Shown: piece by piece, positions 50,834 through 60,230 of the stretch
Layout of the letters: every line of letters starts with the position of its first letter
How positions within the stretch are numbered: position 1 is the first letter of the stretch
Source: Methylosinus sp. Sm6
Lineage (GTDB): Bacteria; Pseudomonadota; Alphaproteobacteria; Rhizobiales; Beijerinckiaceae
Assembly: GCF_019802345.1 (NCBI RefSeq)
Contig: NZ_JAINDZ010000002.1
Location: 124,001-188,000 of the forward strand
Length of the DNA: 64,000 bases
Direction of reading: 5' to 3'
Notes under the pieces: model-generated
Databases searched by the model: none
What the model was told of the DNA's origin: nothing
Seen by the model: the letters and a program-made list of their open reading frames with translations, nothing else
Made by a program: the position numbers and the translations under genes

Positions 50834-51792
50834 CGAAATGGAACGGGTAACAGACTGGCCCAACCCCGGAGCCTGCCAGGACACGCAAAAGGCTGCTCAC
50901 CTTTTCGGGAAAAGCGGAACGCTCTCGATGTTCGCTTTTTTGGCCGATTCTTTGTCAGCCATAACATCATGAACTTGATTGAAGAATTGAAATTCATCCA
51001 GCTTTTTTGGCCGAACCTTTGGCCGATCTCACGAAGCGCGTCTTTACCGGTCGGCGCTATCACCGCAGATGCTGTCGACAAGGTGCGGAGCCTGTTTGCT
51101 CGACGATGGGCGAATTCGATTAAGGCGATCCGTCATTCAGAGGTTCGAAACCCGTGAGGCGCTTCCAACCTCCTGTCCAACAGGAATGTCCAACCTAGCG
51201 TCCCACATCGGCGCGGAGGCACACTCAAAAAACAGTTGATTTTCCACACAAACCTGTGTAATTTGTCAATGAAAACAAGCTCTTCGCCCGCTCCAAAATA
51301 ACTCAAGAAAATCCAGCAATTATGCGAGGGCTGCTACAAAGCGGCCTTTCTCGCATTTTGCGTGGTGTCCACATGGTGTCCACCAAGGCCGAATCCGAGG
51401 CTTCCTTCTCCGGGGCGTTCGCGCCACCCGTCAGCCGCGTATTTGTGGCTTTTCCGCCCTCGCCTGTGAATCTCGTCGAACGGACTGCAAAAAAATGCCC
51501 TAGGATACGCCGGACTCAGCAATTTTGACCGATTGACCGTCCACGAAGACCGGTGTCGCCTCGCGGTCTGCCGCACTCTCATGCGTGCCTGACAAAAATG
51601 CAGACGTGACGCTATGCGTTTAAACGTTTCTGTGCCCTCCCTAAACGGTGAAAGCCCTTTTGTAGAAACCGCTTAGGTCTATAAATTACCAGCCGTACCG
51701 CGTTGGTGGGGCATCGATGGCCGCAGAGAAATGCGACCGTCAAAGGTGCGGATGATCTGCACATACCCCTCATGTTCAAGCAATGCTGGACC
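50834..51792. other. Gene-poor region, likely element boundary
   Basis: No frame here looks like a protein. A tandem 11-bp repeat TGGTGTCCAC(A/C) lies at 51363-51384. The stretch has lower GC near 51180-51320. It may hold remnants of a mobile-element end. I see no intact integrase or tRNA. Confidence 0.45.
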
Positions 51793-52792
51793 TCAATCCT
51801 TAGATATCCAGAGGACCCCGGAGGCCTCACGTACCGTCCAAGTCGCAGCATTGCCGAACTGGTCAATGATTTGCAGAGCGCCGGGAGGAAGTCCGCATCC
51901 CTTGTTTGTGACGGCGGAGGGCTTCGACGCGAGCGCCCGCGCGCGCAGGCGAGAGGCGTCGACGCCGAGCCGCGTCAGCGCCAGGACGACCGCCTCCGCC
52001 CGCTGCTTCGACAGCTTCCTGGCGTCGCCATGGACGGCGACGATCGCTCTGGCGCGGGGATGGGTCGCCAGAACATCGGCGATCGTCTGCAATCGCATCT
52101 CGCGCAGTGGGTTGCAGGCCGGCTCCGCGCGGCTCGAACGCCACGCCGTCGAGCTCGAACCAGGCGAGCTTTCGCGCTGGCGGCGTTTCGCGCTCGAGGT
52201 AGGCGCGCAGCTTCGACTCCACCGCTTCGCTCGCGGCGACGCCGGATCGCGCATCGGTCTTCGGCGCTTCGGCGGGTCGCTCGGTGACCGAGGGCGCCGG
52301 CTCGCGCCGTGCTGGCGGAGATGGCGGCGTCTCGGCGATGGGGAAGCGCGGCCGCCAGTCGAGCCACGCCAGCCCCGCCGCGATCGCCAGCGCGGCGGCC
52401 GTCGCACCCGCCAACGCCAGACCTCTCGATCTTTCCGGGCGACGCAGGGCGCCGGCGGCCGCGGCCGGCTCTTCGTGATGAAGGCCGAAGAAATGCCCGC
52501 CCATTTCCAGAACGACGCCCGGAACGGCGAGAGCGAGGCCGATCCAGAACCGCCGTGTCACGTCGACGAGCTCCGGGCTCGGGCCGCTCTCCGCGCTTGC
52601 GAGGACAGGTTCGAGCGTCATTCCGCAGATTGGACAATTGCCGGGCTGTGGCCGGCGGATCTGCGGATGCATCGGACATGTGTAGATCGCGTCTGGGCGA
52701 AAGCTTCGCCCAGCGCCTTCTCCGAGCGTGATCCCCGCCGGACGAGGCGCATGCTCCTCTCGCGAGTGGCGATGGGCGCGCTCATGGGCCAT
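51793..52792 (-). pseudogene. Frameshifted chimera: copper-ATPase N-terminus joined to OmpA-like C-terminus
   Basis: The frame from ATG 52792 begins with a histidine-rich stretch and a heavy-metal-binding domain (IYTCPMHPQIRRPQPGNCPI, CGMTLEP) as in copper P-type ATPases. The ATPase is cut off after its first membrane helix (FWIGLALAVPGVVLEMGGHF). The frame then reads an unrelated membrane segment (GATAAALAIAAGLAWLDW), a Pro-rich linker and an OmpA-like domain start (FELDGVAFEPRGAGLQP). The OmpA domain continues in another frame (MRLQTIADVLATHPRARAIV, LSKQRAEAVVLALTRLG) to 51793. A one-base shift near 52,100 is needed. It is therefore a decayed fusion. Confidence 0.65.
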
Positions 52793-53186
52793 GAGAGAAC
52801 CCTTCAGAGACAATGGGGCGCGGATCGCCTCATTCGGAACGGGGGCATCGATTGAAAAACCAGAGATGGGAATATACAGGCGGAAATCGCCGCGTTCGAC
52901 CACCATGTCGCATGGCGGTCTCTCTATGTCGTGGCGAGCAAGGCCTGTCCGCCGTTGAGCCGCGGCCATTTTTTTTCACTCCGCCTGCGTCAGCTTTACG
53001 GATGACGGGGCATGAGCATTGTCGCGAGCGTCGCCGGCGCGCCCGCTCGAATGACGGGCTCGCGATCTGCTGCGCTTCTCGACGGATTGACCAATGCGCT
53101 GGCCACAAGAGATCTATCAAAAGATCTATCAAAGATCGTCACCGAGACGCGAGATAACCGCGAGCGCCGGCAAGCCCACCGAAGGA
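52793..53186. other. Intergenic region, no gene seen
   Basis: About 390 bases between two broken genes. A short tandem AAGATCTATC(A) occurs near 53,109-53,131. No credible coding frame. Confidence 0.45.
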
Positions 53187-53443
53187 AAAGCGACCGCCAA
53201 GCTGTTCATGCACGGCCGCAGCCAGGCCGTGCGCCTGCCAAAGGAGTTCCGCTTCGAGGGGAAAGAGGCGCGCGTCAGCAAGGAGGGCGACAAGGCGATC
53301 TTGGGAGCCGGTGCAAAAAAGAGCCGTTCGACGTGGAGGCTCGGCGCGCGCGGCTCGACGCCTTGGGCGCGCGGGACGTCTTGCCCGATGGTCTGCCCGA
53401 CGATCCGCCGCTCGAGCCCGACGACTCGATCTCATTCGATTGA
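53187..53443 (+). pseudogene. Broken vapB-type antitoxin
   Basis: The first part reads [20 protein letters not shown] and [18 protein letters not shown], the AbrB-like DNA-binding domain of VapB. The expected start codon position is AAA (53187-53189). The C-terminal toxin-binding part ([40 protein letters not shown]) is in another frame, after a shift near 53,312. Lost start plus frameshift indicates a pseudogene. No VapC follows. Confidence 0.7.
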
Positions 53444-53529
53444 CGCGGACGATGTTGAACAAGCGGAGACTCTGGATCTCCGTGCATTCTATCGTCTCTG
53501 CTTTCTCGATGGGCATCGTGGCGGCGCCG

Positions 53530-54621
53530 TCATTCGGCAGGCTCGTCGATATGATTGCCCGCTCGGGAAAGCGGCAAAACGATCTCGAAGATCGCGCCGC
53601 CGGCTGCGGAGGCTCTGTATTGCGCGCGGCCGTGATGCGCCTCTGCTATGGCGCGCACCACGGAGAGGCCGAGGCCCGCGCCGCCATGTCGACGCGAGCG
53701 TGAGGCTTCCGCCCGGCTGAATGTATCGAACGCATGGGGCGCGAAGTCGGGAGCGAGGCCCGGCCCCTGGTCCTCGACGGCGATCACGATGTCGTCCTCC
53801 TCCGCTCGCGTCGAAACGCGCAGGAGCCCCTGCGTCGCATAGCGTTTTGCGTTCTCGAGAAGGGCGAGCAGCGCCTGCCGCAATCGAACCCCGTCGCAGG
53901 CCAGGACGATTCGGCGGGTCTCGAGCTCGATCGTGAAGCCGGCCTCGACGAGAGCGGGCCGCATGGCGTCGACGGCCTGCCGAATCTCCTGCTCGAGATC
54001 GGTCGGCTCGAAACGCATCTCCAGACGGCGACTCTCCGACAATGTGACGATGCGCAAATCGTCGACGAGGCGCGACAAGCCTTCCACCTGCGACAGGAGA
54101 TTGCGGAACAATTCGTCGCTCGGCGCGAACACGCCGTCGGCGAGGCCATGCAGCCGGCCTCGCAGGATCGTCAATGGCGTGCGGAGCTCATGCGCGATCG
54201 CGGCGTTCCAGGAGGCCATCGCCGCGACGCTATCCTCGAGGCGTTGCGCCATCGCATTGAAGTCGTCCACCAGTCGAGCTGTTTCACCCAGCGATCTGTC
54301 GCCGGGCGAGGCCCGCGCCGTGAGATCGCCGGCGGCGATGCGGCGCGCGCCTTCGGCGAGCGACTCGAGGGGAACGAGAATCCGCTTCGTCAGGCGGAGC
54401 GCCGCGAAGATCGCGATGACGAGAGCAAAGAGCAGCAGGACCGCGATAAGTACGAAGTCCGGCGCCTCGGGAAGAAGCGGCGGCGGCCCGGGCGGCGGCG
54501 GGTAGTAGGTCAGATAGATGCCGTAGAAGGTGAAGGAGCCGACGAAAACGATCATGACGGCGACGGCGACGACCGCGCTCATCGACAGCGTGATCTGTCG
54601 GCTCAAACGATGGCGGCTCAT
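53530..54621 (-). CDS. Sensor histidine kinase (BaeS/AdeS-like)
   Basis: A 363-residue inner-membrane kinase. Two membrane helices (residues 14-34 and 56-76) flank a short Pro-rich periplasmic loop ([16 protein letters not shown]). A HAMP domain covers about 77-130. The phospho-accepting His144 lies in [15 protein letters not shown]. The ATPase domain has LLENAKRYA (N box), DQGPGLAP (G1) and [10 protein letters not shown] (G2). Its start overlaps the regulator stop (ATGA). It is divergent from an RND efflux operon, which it probably controls. Confidence 0.9.
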   Translation of the reverse strand: MSRHRLSRQITLSMSAVVAVAVMIVFVGSFTFYGIYLTYYPPPPGPPPLLPEAPDFVLIAVLLLFALVIAIFAALRLTKRILVPLESLAEGARRIAAGDLTARASPGDRSLGETARLVDDFNAMAQRLEDSVAAMASWNAAIAHELRTPLTILRGRLHGLADGVFAPSDELFRNLLSQVEGLSRLVDDLRIVTLSESRRLEMRFEPTDLEQEIRQAVDAMRPALVEAGFTIELETRRIVLACDGVRLRQALLALLENAKRYATQGLLRVSTRAEEDDIVIAVEDQGPGLAPDFAPHAFDTFSRAEASRSRRHGGAGLGLSVVRAIAEAHHGRAQYRASAAGGAIFEIVLPLSRAGNHIDEPAE

Positions 54622-55304
54622 GGCGTCGCCAGCCGATAGCCGACGCCGCGCACGACATTCATCAGCCCGGTCGCGCCGCCTTCGTCGAGCTTGCGGCGCA
54701 GATTGCTCATATGACTGTCGACGGTCCGCTCGAGCGCGTCGCCGCCGGGCAGACAAGCGTCCACCAGCTCGCCGCGGGTGAACGCGCGCGAGGGCGATTT
54801 CGCCATATGGGCGAGGAGGCGGAATTCCGTCAGCGTCAAGGGCAGCGTCGCCGTGGCGTCGCCGTCTCGCACCTTGGCGAGAAAGCTCTGGAGATCGATC
54901 TCGAGCTTGCCGATGCGCAAGACGGCGCTGTCGGCGCGTGCATTGGTTCGCCGCAGAACCGCTTTCACGCGCGCGACGATTTCCGCCGGATTGAACGGCT
55001 TCACCACATAATCGTCGGCGCCGAGACGCAGTCCCTGCAGGCGCTCTATGTCCTCGTCGAGCGCGGTAATCATGATGACCGGCGTGTCGCCGCGGCGCCG
55101 CAGCTCGGCCAGAGTCTCCCAGCCGTCGACATTCGGCATGTTCACATCCAGCAAGACGATGTCCGGCTTCAGAATCACATGTTGATCGAGCGCGATCCGG
55201 CCATCCGCCGCGCTCACGGTTCGTAGCCCTTCCCGCGCCAGATAGGCTTCCAGAATCGCGGTGATGTCCGCTTCGTCGTCGGCGATGAGAACGAGCTCGT
55301 TCAT
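54618..55304 (-). CDS. OmpR-family response regulator (BaeR/AdeR-like)
   Basis: A 228-residue protein. The receiver domain has the acidic pair DDE (9-11), phospho-acceptor Asp53 in VLLDVNMPNVDG, and Lys in VVKPFNPAE near 103. The winged-helix output domain carries LTLTEFRLLAHMAKSPSRAF and ERTVDSHMSNLRRKL. I start at 55304 (MNELVLIADDE), the family start; the upstream frame is rejected. The 238 bases to the RND operon form the divergent promoter region. Confidence 0.92.
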   Translation of the reverse strand: MNELVLIADDEADITAILEAYLAREGLRTVSAADGRIALDQHVILKPDIVLLDVNMPNVDGWETLAELRRRGDTPVIMITALDEDIERLQGLRLGADDYVVKPFNPAEIVARVKAVLRRTNARADSAVLRIGKLEIDLQSFLAKVRDGDATATLPLTLTEFRLLAHMAKSPSRAFTRGELVDACLPGGDALERTVDSHMSNLRRKLDEGGATGLMNVVRGVGYRLATP

Positions 55305-55542
55305 TGTCGAACGCTCGCGGGCTTGCTGGATAGGCTCACATCGGTCCTCGCGGGTCGGACGGCGCCTTCGCGCTCTCTCCGCCTCGACATATGGCCGAAT
55401 TTCCAGCCGCTGCAAACGCTCCCGACGACTCGGAATGACAGGCGTCGGCGGTCTCCATCAAATCTCCATCAAATCTGCGCGATCCGCGAACGGCGACGGC
55501 GTAGGTCACGATCCGACCCGATATCTCCTCGAGAGCGCGCCC

Positions 55543-56736
55543 ATGGATATTCGCTCGGCGATCGCCATCTTCACCGCCGCCGCCGCGCTCGCCGGATGCG
55601 ATTTTCAATCGAGCGACCGAGGCGAGGCGCCCCCCGCGCGGCCCGAGGTGGGCGTCGTCACCTTGCATCCACGAAATGTCGCCATCGCCTCCGAGCTGCC
55701 TGGCCGCGTCGTCGCGTCGCTGGTGGCGGAGGTGCGGCCACAGGTCGCGGGGATCATTCAGCAGCGGCTGTTCCAGGAGGGCGGCGAGGTCGCCGAGGGC
55801 GCGCCGCTCTATCAGATCGATCCCGGGCCCTATCGCGCCGCTCACGACAGCGCCGTCGCCGCCTCGCAGAAGGCCGAGGCCTCTGTGCCCAGCGCTCGAG
55901 CCAAGGTCGAGCGCTACCAGGGATTGAGCAAGAAGAACGCCGTCAGCACGCAGGATCTGGAGACGGCCGTCGCGGCGCTGGCCCAGGCGCGCGCCGATGT
56001 GGCGACCGCACGGGCGAATGTCGCGAGCGCCAAGATCAATCTCGACCATACGACGATCAAGGCGCCGATCGGCGGCCGCGCCGACAAATCCTCGCTGACG
56101 CAAGGCGCGCTGGTGACCGCCGGTCAGGCCGACACGCTCACCACGATCCGCACGCTCGATCCGATCCATGTCGACCTCGCCCGATCGAGCGCCGCCATGC
56201 TCGATCTGCGACAGGCCATCGACGAGGGCCGCATCAGATTGTCGGAGCGCACTGTCGAGGTGAGGCTGAGGCTCGAGAATGGCCGGGTCTATCCGATGAC
56301 GGGTCGGCTCGAATTCACAGAGGCCAAGGTCAGCCAGACGACCGGAACCGTGACGATGCGCGCGACCTTCCCCAATCCGTCGCGCCTGCTGCTGCCGGGA
56401 ATGTATGTCCGCGCGATCGTCGAGGAAGGCGTCGCGCCCGGCGGCTTCCTCGTCCCGCAGCGCGCCGTCGTCCGCAATGTCAAGGGCGAGGCGACCGCGC
56501 TGGCGCTCGGCAAGGACGACAAGATCGAGGAGCGCGTGCTCACGATCGTCAAGGCCGTCGGCAATAATTGGCTGGTCACGGCGGGGCTCGGCGATGGCGA
56601 CCGTGTGGTGGTCGAAGGCCTTCGGCTCGTGCGCGCCGGGCAGCAGGCGAGAGGCGTCGAGGTCGTGATCGACGACGCCACCGGCGAGCTGCGCGAGCGC
56701 GAGCCGACGATTGCGAAAATCAAGGCGAAAGGCTGA
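55543..56736 (+). CDS. RND efflux periplasmic adaptor lipoprotein
   Basis: A 397-residue membrane-fusion protein. A lipobox AALAGC places the lipidated Cys at 19. The barrel-lipoyl opening ([20 protein letters not shown]), a coiled-coil hairpin (about 95-165, [20 protein letters not shown]) and the second lipoyl half ([20 protein letters not shown]) follow in AcrA/MexA order. It bridges the RND pump and an outer-membrane channel. The pump gene follows by 5 bases. Confidence 0.92.
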   Translation: MDIRSAIAIFTAAAALAGCDFQSSDRGEAPPARPEVGVVTLHPRNVAIASELPGRVVASLVAEVRPQVAGIIQQRLFQEGGEVAEGAPLYQIDPGPYRAAHDSAVAASQKAEASVPSARAKVERYQGLSKKNAVSTQDLETAVAALAQARADVATARANVASAKINLDHTTIKAPIGGRADKSSLTQGALVTAGQADTLTTIRTLDPIHVDLARSSAAMLDLRQAIDEGRIRLSERTVEVRLRLENGRVYPMTGRLEFTEAKVSQTTGTVTMRATFPNPSRLLLPGMYVRAIVEEGVAPGGFLVPQRAVVRNVKGEATALALGKDDKIEERVLTIVKAVGNNWLVTAGLGDGDRVVVEGLRLVRAGQQARGVEVVIDDATGELREREPTIAKIKAKG

Positions 56737-56741
56737 CGCGC

Positions 56742-59700
56742 GTGATCTCGGCGTTTTTCATCGTTCGTTCGATCTTCGCCTGCGTGATCGCGATCGTCGT
56801 CATGCTCGGCGGCCTGCTGGCGCTCATCGGCCTGCCGGTTTCGCAATATCCGGAGATCGCGCCGCCGACGATCCAGGTCGCCGCCACCTATCCCGGCGCC
56901 GATGCGCGGACGGTCGAGAATTCGGTCACCAAGATCATCGAGCAAGGCATGACCGGCCTCGACCATCTCGACTATATGACGTCGACGTCGACCTCGACCG
57001 GCCAGGCCGACATCACTCTCACCTTCACCAACGCCGCCAATTCCGATGTGGCGCAGATGCAGGTGCAGAACAAGCTGCAGCTCGTCACCGCGCTGCTGCC
57101 GACCATGGTCCAGTCCAATGGCCTCACCGTCACCAAATCCTCGAGCGCCTTTTTGATGGTCGTCGGTTTCGTCTCGACCGACGGCAAGATGACCGACACG
57201 GATCTGTCGGATTACGTCAAGAGCGCGCTCAATGACACGCTGAAACGAGTCGAAGGCGTCGGCGCCACCCAGCTCTTCGGCGCCGGCTATGCGATGCGCA
57301 TATGGCTCGATCCGGACAGGCTCGCCGAATATGCGCTGATCCCGAGCGATGTCGCGAGCGCGATTCAGGCGCAGAATGCGCAAGTGTCGGCAGGACAGCT
57401 CGGCGGTCTGCCGGCGCGCAGAGGGCAGCAGCTCAACGCCACCGTCACGGCGCAGAGCCGCCTGCAGACGCCCGAGCAGTTTCGGAATGTCATCGTGAAA
57501 AGCGCGGCCGACGGCTCGCTGGTCCGCATCGGCGATGTCGCGACCGTCGAGCTCGGCGCCGAGGATTATGTCAGCGCCTCGACCTATAATGGCGCGCCAG
57601 CGACCGGCCTCGCCATTAATCTGGCGACGGGCGCGAATGCGGTGCGTACGGCCGCGTTGGTGAAGGCGGCGATCGATCGACTCGCGCCGACTTTCCCCGA
57701 AGGAATGAAGGTCGTCTATCCCTACGACACGACGCCTTTCGTCAAAATCTCGATCGAGCAGGTGACGCACACGCTGATCGAGGCGATCGCGCTCGTCTTT
57801 CTTGTCATGCTGGCCTTTCTGCACAATATTCGCGCCACGCTCATTCCGACGCTCGCCGTGCCGGTGGTGCTGCTCGGAACCTTCGGCGTTCTGGCGGTGG
57901 CGGGATATTCGATCAACACGCTCACCATGTTCGCCATGGTGCTGGCGATCGGGCTCCTGGTCGACGACGCCATCGTCGTGGTCGAGAATGTCGAGCGCAT
58001 CATGCATGAGGAAGGACTGTCGCCACGCGAGGCGACGGTCAAATCCATGCGCGAGATCACCGGCGCGCTCATCGGCGTCACGACGGTCTTGTCCGCGGTC
58101 TTCGTGCCGATGGCCTTCTTCGGCGGCTCGGTCGGCGTCATCTATCGCCAGTTCTCGGTCACCATCGTTGCGGCCATGGCGCTGTCGGTCGGCGTCGCGT
58201 TGATCCTGACGCCGGCGCTCTGCGCAACGCTTCTGCGTCCGCCGAATCCGGGCGCCGAAAAGGCCGGCTTGTTCCGCTGGCTCGATCGCGAGATGGAACG
58301 CGGCGCCGACGCCTATCGAGATGGCGCGCACGCTGTTCTGCGGCGCCCGAGACGCGGCTTCGCGGCTCTGGCCGTGATGACGATCGCGGCCGCCGCGCTG
58401 TTCACGCGCCTGCCGAGCTCATTCCTGCCGCAGGAGGATCAGGGCTATCTGATGGTCAGCGTGCAGCTGCCTGTCGGCGCGACCAGCGACCGCACGGAAC
58501 GCGCGCTCGATCAGGTGACGCGCTACTTCCTCGATCGGGAGAATAAGGCTGTCGACGGCGTCATGACGGTGAGAGGCTTCGCCTTCAGCGGACTCGGCCA
58601 GAATGTCGGCATGGCCTTCGTGGGCCTGCGCGACTTTTCGGAACGCAAGGCGTCCGACCTCTCCGCGACCGCGGTGACGGAGCGCGCGACGGCGGCGCTC
58701 GCCGGCATTCGCGACGCACAGGTCTTCGTGCTGGCGCCGCCGGCGATCGAGGGATTGGGCACGAGCAGCGGCTTCGATTTCTATCTCGAGGATATGACCG
58801 GCGCCGGCCACGAAAAGCTCTTGGCCGCGCGCGACCATCTGCTCGCCGCATCGGCGCGAAGCAGGCTCTTGAACGGCGTGCGGCCGAACGGCCAGGACGA
58901 CACGCCGCAATTTGCGATCGAGGTCGATCAGGACAAAGCGAGCGCCCTCGGCGTCGGACTTTCCGACGTCAACGCCACGCTGTCGACGGCCTGGGGCGGC
59001 GCCTATGTGAACGACTTCATCGATCGCGGCCGCGTCAAGAAAGTCTATCTGCAATCGGCGGCCGATTTCCGCATGCAGCCGGACGATCTCGACCGCTGGC
59101 ATGTCCGCACTGCATCGGGCGAGATGGCGCCTTTCTCGTCCTTCGCGTCCGGTCGCTGGGCATTCATCTCGCCGCGCCTCGAGCGCTACAATGGATCGCC
59201 CGCCGTTCAGATTCAGGGCGAGGCCGCGATCGGCGCCAGCTCCGGCGACGCCATGACGGAGATCGACCGTCTCGTCGCCGGCCTGCCGCCCGGATTCTCC
59301 CATGAGTGGGCCAGCCTGTCGCGGCAGGAGCGCCTCTCGGGCAACCAGGCCACGGCGCTCTATGCGATCTCGCTCCTCGTCGTTTTTCTATGCCTCGCCG
59401 CGCTCTATGAGAGCTGGACGGTCCCGCTCGCCGTCATGCTGTGCGCGCCGATCGGTGTGCTCGGCGCGCTCGTCGCGGCGCTGATGTTCGGCGAGGCCAA
59501 TGACGTCTATTTCAAGGTCGGCCTGCTGACGACGATCGGTCTCGTCGCCAAGAACGCTATTCTGATCGTCGAATTCGCCATCGACCATCAAAGGGCGGGC
59601 ATGGATGTGTTTGAAGCGACGCTGCTCGCGGCGCGCCAGCGGCTGCGTCCGATCGTCATGACCTCCTTCGCCTTCATTCTCGGCGTCGCGCCGCTCGCCT

Positions 59701-59858
59701 TCGCCCGTGGCGCCGGCTCGGCCGCGCAAAATGCGATCGGCGTCGGCGTCATGGGCGGCATGATCGCGGCGACGACGCTCGCCATCTTCTTCGTTCCTCT
59801 GCTGCTCGTCGGCGTGCGCGGCGTCTTCGAGGACGGAAGCGGATGGTTGCGCCGATGA
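56742..59858 (+). CDS. RND multidrug efflux pump, HAE1 family
   Basis: A 1038-residue AcrB-like transporter with a GTG start (read as Met, [14 protein letters not shown]). The expected 12 membrane helices are arranged as 1 + 5 repeated. The proton relay Asp pair is in [19 protein letters not shown]. Further family marks are [13 protein letters not shown] and [16 protein letters not shown]. It exports drugs or detergents using the proton gradient. No outer-membrane channel gene is adjacent, so it probably shares one encoded elsewhere. Confidence 0.93.
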   Translation: MISAFFIVRSIFACVIAIVVMLGGLLALIGLPVSQYPEIAPPTIQVAATYPGADARTVENSVTKIIEQGMTGLDHLDYMTSTSTSTGQADITLTFTNAANSDVAQMQVQNKLQLVTALLPTMVQSNGLTVTKSSSAFLMVVGFVSTDGKMTDTDLSDYVKSALNDTLKRVEGVGATQLFGAGYAMRIWLDPDRLAEYALIPSDVASAIQAQNAQVSAGQLGGLPARRGQQLNATVTAQSRLQTPEQFRNVIVKSAADGSLVRIGDVATVELGAEDYVSASTYNGAPATGLAINLATGANAVRTAALVKAAIDRLAPTFPEGMKVVYPYDTTPFVKISIEQVTHTLIEAIALVFLVMLAFLHNIRATLIPTLAVPVVLLGTFGVLAVAGYSINTLTMFAMVLAIGLLVDDAIVVVENVERIMHEEGLSPREATVKSMREITGALIGVTTVLSAVFVPMAFFGGSVGVIYRQFSVTIVAAMALSVGVALILTPALCATLLRPPNPGAEKAGLFRWLDREMERGADAYRDGAHAVLRRPRRGFAALAVMTIAAAALFTRLPSSFLPQEDQGYLMVSVQLPVGATSDRTERALDQVTRYFLDRENKAVDGVMTVRGFAFSGLGQNVGMAFVGLRDFSERKASDLSATAVTERATAALAGIRDAQVFVLAPPAIEGLGTSSGFDFYLEDMTGAGHEKLLAARDHLLAASARSRLLNGVRPNGQDDTPQFAIEVDQDKASALGVGLSDVNATLSTAWGGAYVNDFIDRGRVKKVYLQSAADFRMQPDDLDRWHVRTASGEMAPFSSFASGRWAFISPRLERYNGSPAVQIQGEAAIGASSGDAMTEIDRLVAGLPPGFSHEWASLSRQERLSGNQATALYAISLLVVFLCLAALYESWTVPLAVMLCAPIGVLGALVAALMFGEANDVYFKVGLLTTIGLVAKNAILIVEFAIDHQRAGMDVFEATLLAARQRLRPIVMTSFAFILGVAPLAFARGAGSAAQNAIGVGVMGGMIAATTLAIFFVPLLLVGVRGVFEDGSGWLRR

Positions 59859-60230
59859 GCGCTGCGGAGGCGGGCAAGAGCGAGCCGAAGAACGGGCGGC
59901 CTTGTCGAAAAGGGCGAGACCATAGCCTGGACAAATTCCGAGCGGCGTAGCGCGCCTTCGTATTCGCTCGCGATCGTCGCGATAGCCGCTGATCGTCACA
60001 CGCGCGCGCCAGCTGCGCCAGTCGCGTGCATGTGGGACCGCGCACGAAGGCGCTCTTGTTCGGAAGTCTTACAATTCCAAATTTGCCGGAATGCGATAGC
60101 TAAACTGCTATTGCAATTGAGCAAAATCATAATCTGCAAATGTTTCAACATGAGCTGTGCCGCAATTGACCCATATGGCTCAGTTTATAGGATAAGCGAA
60201 AGATATGTTGATGTAATGTGAAGGGAAAAC
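59859..60230. other. Intergenic region before the TonB receptor
   Basis: No gene seen. Positions 60060-60180 are AT-rich and probably carry the receptor promoter. TTGCAATTGAGCAAAATCAT at 60112-60131 has only weak likeness to iron-regulator boxes, so I do not name an operator. GAAGGGA at 60221-60227 is the ribosome site of the next gene. Confidence 0.5.

Noticed and set aside
50498-51157. 219-codon plus-strand frame after hipA
   Set aside because: It spans a repeat copy and an inverted repeat, has no domain character and no ribosome site.
51130-51170. tRNA-like TTCGAAACCC segment
   Set aside because: A T-loop-like sequence occurs, but I cannot fold anticodon or acceptor arms around it. It could be a tRNA 3' remnant, but there is no support.
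56289-58331. 680-codon minus-strand frame opposite the RND pump
   Set aside because: It has low-complexity Arg/Asp/His composition and overlaps a complete, motif-rich transporter gene.
60100-60180. Possible Fur-type iron box before the TonB receptor
   Set aside because: AT-rich sequence with only weak similarity to known boxes. Regulation by iron is plausible from context but not shown by a clear site.
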